Shown here: in pieces, positions 3,539-6,607 of the stretch | How positions within the stretch are numbered: the first letter of the stretch is position 1 | Layout of the letters: every line of letters begins with the position of its first letter | Source: Paludibacteraceae bacterium | GTDB lineage: Bacteria > Bacteroidota > Bacteroidia > Bacteroidales > Paludibacteraceae | DNA length: 6,607 bases | Direction of reading: 5' to 3' | Assembly: GCA_017960065.1 (NCBI GenBank) | Contig: JAGCZK010000223.1 | Span: 1 to 6,607, forward strand | Notes under the pieces: model-generated | Database searches by the model: none | What the model was told of the DNA's origin: nothing | What the model saw: only the letters and a program-made list of their open reading frames with translations | Made by a program: the position numbers and the translations under genes

Positions 3539-6343
3539 ATGTTTAAGAAAGGCTTCCATATTATCTGCCTCTTTGTAATGGCAGGCGTGTTGGCGACAGG
3601 CTGCTCCACCAAGAAAAACACTTGGGCGAGTCGGTCGTACCATTACACCAAGGCCAAATACAACGTCCTTTTTAACGGCCGGCAGGCCTTTGACAAGGGC
3701 GTCAAGGCCGTATGGGAGGCCAACAAGGACAATTACGGCGAAGTGTTGCCGCTCGACGCCATCAGCAACCACGACAACGCCTCCGCCGCCACCTCCAACA
3801 TGGACCGGGCCATCGAAAAAAGCCAAAAGGCCATCAAAACCCACTCCATCGTCAAGAAACCCAAGAAAAAGGCCTCCAAGGCGCGCGACCCCAAGTACCA
3901 GGAGTTTATGAAGAAGGAGGAGTACAACCCCGAGGTGCAGCAGGCCTGGCTGCTGATGGGCAAGGCCCAGTTCTACCAGCTCGATTTTTTGGCGGCCAAC
4001 GCCACGTTCACCTACGCCATCCGGCATTATGCCGACAACAAGGACGTTTTTACCGAAGCCAACCTGTGGATGGCCCGCAGCTATGCCGAAATGGGCTGGT
4101 TCTACGAAGCCGAAGACGTGTTGGGCAAGATGAACGAAAAGACGTTCAGCGCCAAAACCAACGCCGAGTTTGTGCTGGTAAAAGCCGATTTGTTGCTCAA
4201 ACAGCGCAACTACGCCGAGGCGGTTCCCTTCCTCAAAACCGCCATTTCGCAGTCGAAACGGAGCCAAAAGGCCCGCCGCGAGTTTATCTTGGCCCAATGC
4301 TACCAGCGGATGGGCAAAATTGCCGAGGCCTACGAGTGGTATGCGGCCGCAGCCAAAGACAACCCTTCGCACCAGCTGGAGTTTAACGCCCGGCTGGGCC
4401 AAGCACAGTGTTATCAGGGATCCGACACCAAAAAGGTGTTGGCCGACTTGCGTCGTCTGACCAAGAAACAGAGCAATGCCGACTACCTCGACCAAATCTA
4501 CTTTGCCATTGCCGAGGTTTATCGCCGCGCAGGCGATGAGGACGCTGCCGTCGAGAACTACCAAAAGGCCATCGAAAGCAGTACCCGCGACGGCATCGAC
4601 AAAGCAGAGGCGCTGTTGGCCTTGGGCGAAATCTACTACAATCGCGGAAAATACATTCAGGCGCAGCCGTTGTACAACGAGGCGGTGATGATTATTCCGC
4701 AGAGTTATCCCGATTACAAGAAACTCGAATCGCGGGCAATCAATCTCAACGACGTGGCCAAACACCAGTCGGCCATTTTGCTCGAAGACAGTCTGCAGCA
4801 CTTGGCTTCTTTGCCCGAAAAGGAGCGCGAAGAACAAATCAAGGCGGTTATCGCCCGCGAAAAGAAAGAGAAGGAAGAGGAGGCCCGCCGCCTCGAAGAG
4901 CAAGCCCGTATCCAAGAAATCCGCGAACAGAATGCCGTTATGGGACAGACCGGTCTCTCGACCGGCGAGGCGGCTGGAACCTGGTATTTCTACAACAACA
5001 GCCTGATTTCGAAGGGCAAACTCGAGTTCCAGCGCCAATGGGGCAAACGTGTGCTCGAAGACGACTGGCGCCGCCGCAACAAGATGTCGGTCAGCTTTGA
5101 TGTGGAAGAAGACTTCCTGGCCGAAGAGGAAGGCGACTCGGAGGAGGATTCCGACGAGCAGAAGCCGCTGAGCCGTCCTGACGACGACGATGAGGAAGGC
5201 CTGCTCAAATATTATATGCGCATGCTGCCGATGACCGAAGCCAAGGTCGAGGCCTCCAACGCCACCATCAGAGAATCGCTCTACCAGCTCTTTGTGATAT
5301 TCGAAGGCCGCATCCAGGATTACGAAGCCGCCCGCAAGGCCTTCGACGAGTTGCGCCGCCGTTTCCCCGACTTTGAGCAGACCGACGAAATGTGGTATCG
5401 CCTGTATAAGATGTATCAGCGGGCCGACCAGCCCCTCGAGGCCGAACTGGCGAAAGAGGGTCTTGAGCGCGAATACCCCGACAGCAAGTGGTTGCGGGCC
5501 ATCAACAACCCCGAATCGGTGAGCGAAGCCGCCCTTTCGGAGCAGGAAACCTTGTACCGGGCAACCTACGCCGCCTTCCTGAAAGGCGACGGCTATGTGG
5601 TCCGGACCAACACGGCCCAGGCCCAAGCCAAGTACCCCGATTCGGATCTGATTCCCAAATTCCGATTCCTCGAGGCGCTCTCTTCGGGCAAGGCCGAAGG
5701 GCAGGAGGCGTTCAAGGAAAAGCTCAATGCCTTGGTGGCCGATTATCCCGACAACGAAATCGCCCCCTTGGCCAAAGACATGGTGGCTCTGATGGAGCAG
5801 GGCAAGGAAGTGCAGTCGGAGGCCAGCTACGGTGCCATTACCGAAGAGCGCCAGCAAGTGGTGACCGAATCCCAATTTGCAGAAAACCTCGAAAAGGCCG
5901 GCTTTGTATATGAGCCCGAGGCCGAACACCATTTTGTCTTGTACCTCACGGCCGGCGAAGACATCAAAAACAAGGTGCTCTTTGTAGTGGCCACCTACAA
6001 TTTCACCCGGTTCCTGATCAAGGACTTCGACTTGTCGGTGCGCAAGCTCGACGACGGCCATTTTGTGATTGCCGTGTCGGGGCTGACCAACCTCGACGAG
6101 GCGGTGTGGTACCAGCACGCCCTGTTGGGCGACTCCGAGGTGCTCAAGGCGCTCGAAGGGGTGAACTACAAGGGATTTGCCGTTTCGAAGAACAATTACA
6201 AGGCGGTGTTCGACCGCGAGTCGATGGAGAAATACCTCGAATTCTATCAGGCCAACAGCCTCGAAATCAACGAATCGGAAGTTAAAGAACTCGAAGACAA
6301 CTCGGGTTTTGTCAAACAACAGGAAGAAACATCAATCCAATAA
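3539..6343 (+). CDS. porW: PorW/SprE-family TPR lipoprotein (type IX secretion / gliding)
   Basis: The 934-residue protein has a lipoprotein signal with LATGC and the acylated cysteine at 22. It is followed by the segment CSTKKNTWASRSYHYTKAKY and NVLFNGRQAF, which I recognise from the SprE (Flavobacterium) and PorW (Porphyromonas) family. TPR-like helix pairs cover about 133-390, clearest at 134-165, 208-240, 317-348 and 355-386. A charged coiled coil follows (about 424-466). Then come the family segment WYFYNN...FQRQWGKRVLEDDWRRRNK (482-514), a very acidic stretch (521-553), further TPR-like helices (575-650), and a C-terminal domain at about 795-905. In Flavobacterium and Porphyromonas this family is needed for type IX secretion, and in Flavobacterium also for gliding. 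It acts on the periplasmic side of the outer membrane and is thought to help connect the secretion motor/ring and the translocon. Family membership is fairly sure. That this organism has a working type IX system is not shown by this window. cysS follows after 3 bp. Confidence 0.87.
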   Translation: MFKKGFHIICLFVMAGVLATGCSTKKNTWASRSYHYTKAKYNVLFNGRQAFDKGVKAVWEANKDNYGEVLPLDAISNHDNASAATSNMDRAIEKSQKAIKTHSIVKKPKKKASKARDPKYQEFMKKEEYNPEVQQAWLLMGKAQFYQLDFLAANATFTYAIRHYADNKDVFTEANLWMARSYAEMGWFYEAEDVLGKMNEKTFSAKTNAEFVLVKADLLLKQRNYAEAVPFLKTAISQSKRSQKARREFILAQCYQRMGKIAEAYEWYAAAAKDNPSHQLEFNARLGQAQCYQGSDTKKVLADLRRLTKKQSNADYLDQIYFAIAEVYRRAGDEDAAVENYQKAIESSTRDGIDKAEALLALGEIYYNRGKYIQAQPLYNEAVMIIPQSYPDYKKLESRAINLNDVAKHQSAILLEDSLQHLASLPEKEREEQIKAVIAREKKEKEEEARRLEEQARIQEIREQNAVMGQTGLSTGEAAGTWYFYNNSLISKGKLEFQRQWGKRVLEDDWRRRNKMSVSFDVEEDFLAEEEGDSEEDSDEQKPLSRPDDDDEEGLLKYYMRMLPMTEAKVEASNATIRESLYQLFVIFEGRIQDYEAARKAFDELRRRFPDFEQTDEMWYRLYKMYQRADQPLEAELAKEGLEREYPDSKWLRAINNPESVSEAALSEQETLYRATYAAFLKGDGYVVRTNTAQAQAKYPDSDLIPKFRFLEALSSGKAEGQEAFKEKLNALVADYPDNEIAPLAKDMVALMEQGKEVQSEASYGAITEERQQVVTESQFAENLEKAGFVYEPEAEHHFVLYLTAGEDIKNKVLFVVATYNFTRFLIKDFDLSVRKLDDGHFVIAVSGLTNLDEAVWYQHALLGDSEVLKALEGVNYKGFAVSKNNYKAVFDRESMEKYLEFYQANSLEINESEVKELEDNSGFVKQQEETSIQ

Positions 6344-6346
6344 ATT

Positions 6347-6607
6347 ATGGAACACAAACTGACCATTTACAACACGCTCAAGCGTAAGAAAGAGACCTTT
6401 ATTCCGTTGCACGAACCCTTTGTCGGAATGTATGTCTGTGGTCCGACCGTTTACGGCGACGCCCATTTGGGCCACGCCCGACCGGCCATTACGTTCGACG
6501 TGCTGTTCCGCTACCTGCTTTATTTGGGCTACAAGGTGCGCTATGTGCGCAACATCACCGATGTCGGCCACCTCGAGCACGACGCCGACGAGGGCGAAGA
6601 CAAAATC
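6347..6607 (+). CDS. cysS: Cysteinyl-tRNA synthetase, N-terminal part (cut by window end)
   Basis: The first 87 codons are present and the frame is open to the window edge. The product charges tRNA-Cys with cysteine using ATP in the cytoplasm. The start [18 protein letters not shown] leads into [19 protein letters not shown]. That stretch holds the zinc-ligand Cys31 and the class I HIGH motif as HLGH (40-43). Next is [22 protein letters not shown], typical of Bacteroidota CysS. The KMSKS motif and the anticodon-binding part lie beyond the window. The ATG is three bases after the stop of the PorW-like gene, with AGGAAG about 20 bases upstream inside that gene's end. The two genes are very likely cotranscribed and possibly translationally coupled. 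Confidence 0.97.
   Translation, partial: MEHKLTIYNTLKRKKETFIPLHEPFVGMYVCGPTVYGDAHLGHARPAITFDVLFRYLLYLGYKVRYVRNITDVGHLEHDADEGEDKI

Noticed and set aside
3500..6319. 939-codon open frame on the minus strand across the PorW-like gene
   Set aside because: This is also an in-register antisense frame explained by codon bias of a gene with clear family motifs on the plus strand. It has no recognisable domain.

Overview
The window looks like chromosome from a fairly GC-rich member of the Bacteroidales. Three things point there: Bacteroidota-type -7 promoter boxes (TANNTTTGC), a Bacteroidota trigger factor with a degenerate middle domain, and a PorW/SprE-family TPR lipoprotein next to cysS. I cannot fix the genus from sequence alone.

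Left third (1-1804, plus strand): a tandem row of three small predicted lipoproteins (188, 171 and 184 residues) of a family I do not recognise. The first and third are clear paralogues. The second has a mostly different body. All three share a 35-bp identical 3' end encoding IEQYRVDLGY plus stop, and homologous linkers upstream of each gene. In genes 1 and 3 the near-identical tail covers 134 bp with three mismatches and begins at a sharp boundary, above bodies that are only moderately similar. The bodies use TTA and TCA codons that the housekeeping genes to the right avoid. This accessory row is the most unusual part of the window. A strong hairpin with flanking A and T runs (1823-1861) ends it and serves as a shared terminator for the convergent tig gene.

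Middle (1879-3414, minus strand): trigger factor (tig), preceded by a class II tRNA-Leu(UAG) with an encoded CCA end and its own promoter. The tRNA may be cotranscribed with tig.

Right (3415-6607, plus strand): a 124-bp divergent promoter region, then a 934-residue TPR lipoprotein of the PorW/SprE family (type IX secretion/gliding), then, after 3 bp, the first 87 codons of cysS (cysteinyl-tRNA synthetase), which runs off the window. The last two probably form an operon. Apart from the lipoprotein row, this is ordinary core genome: nascent-chain folding, tRNA supply, tRNA charging and an envelope/secretion factor. No mobile-element gene, CRISPR array or complete novel system is visible.
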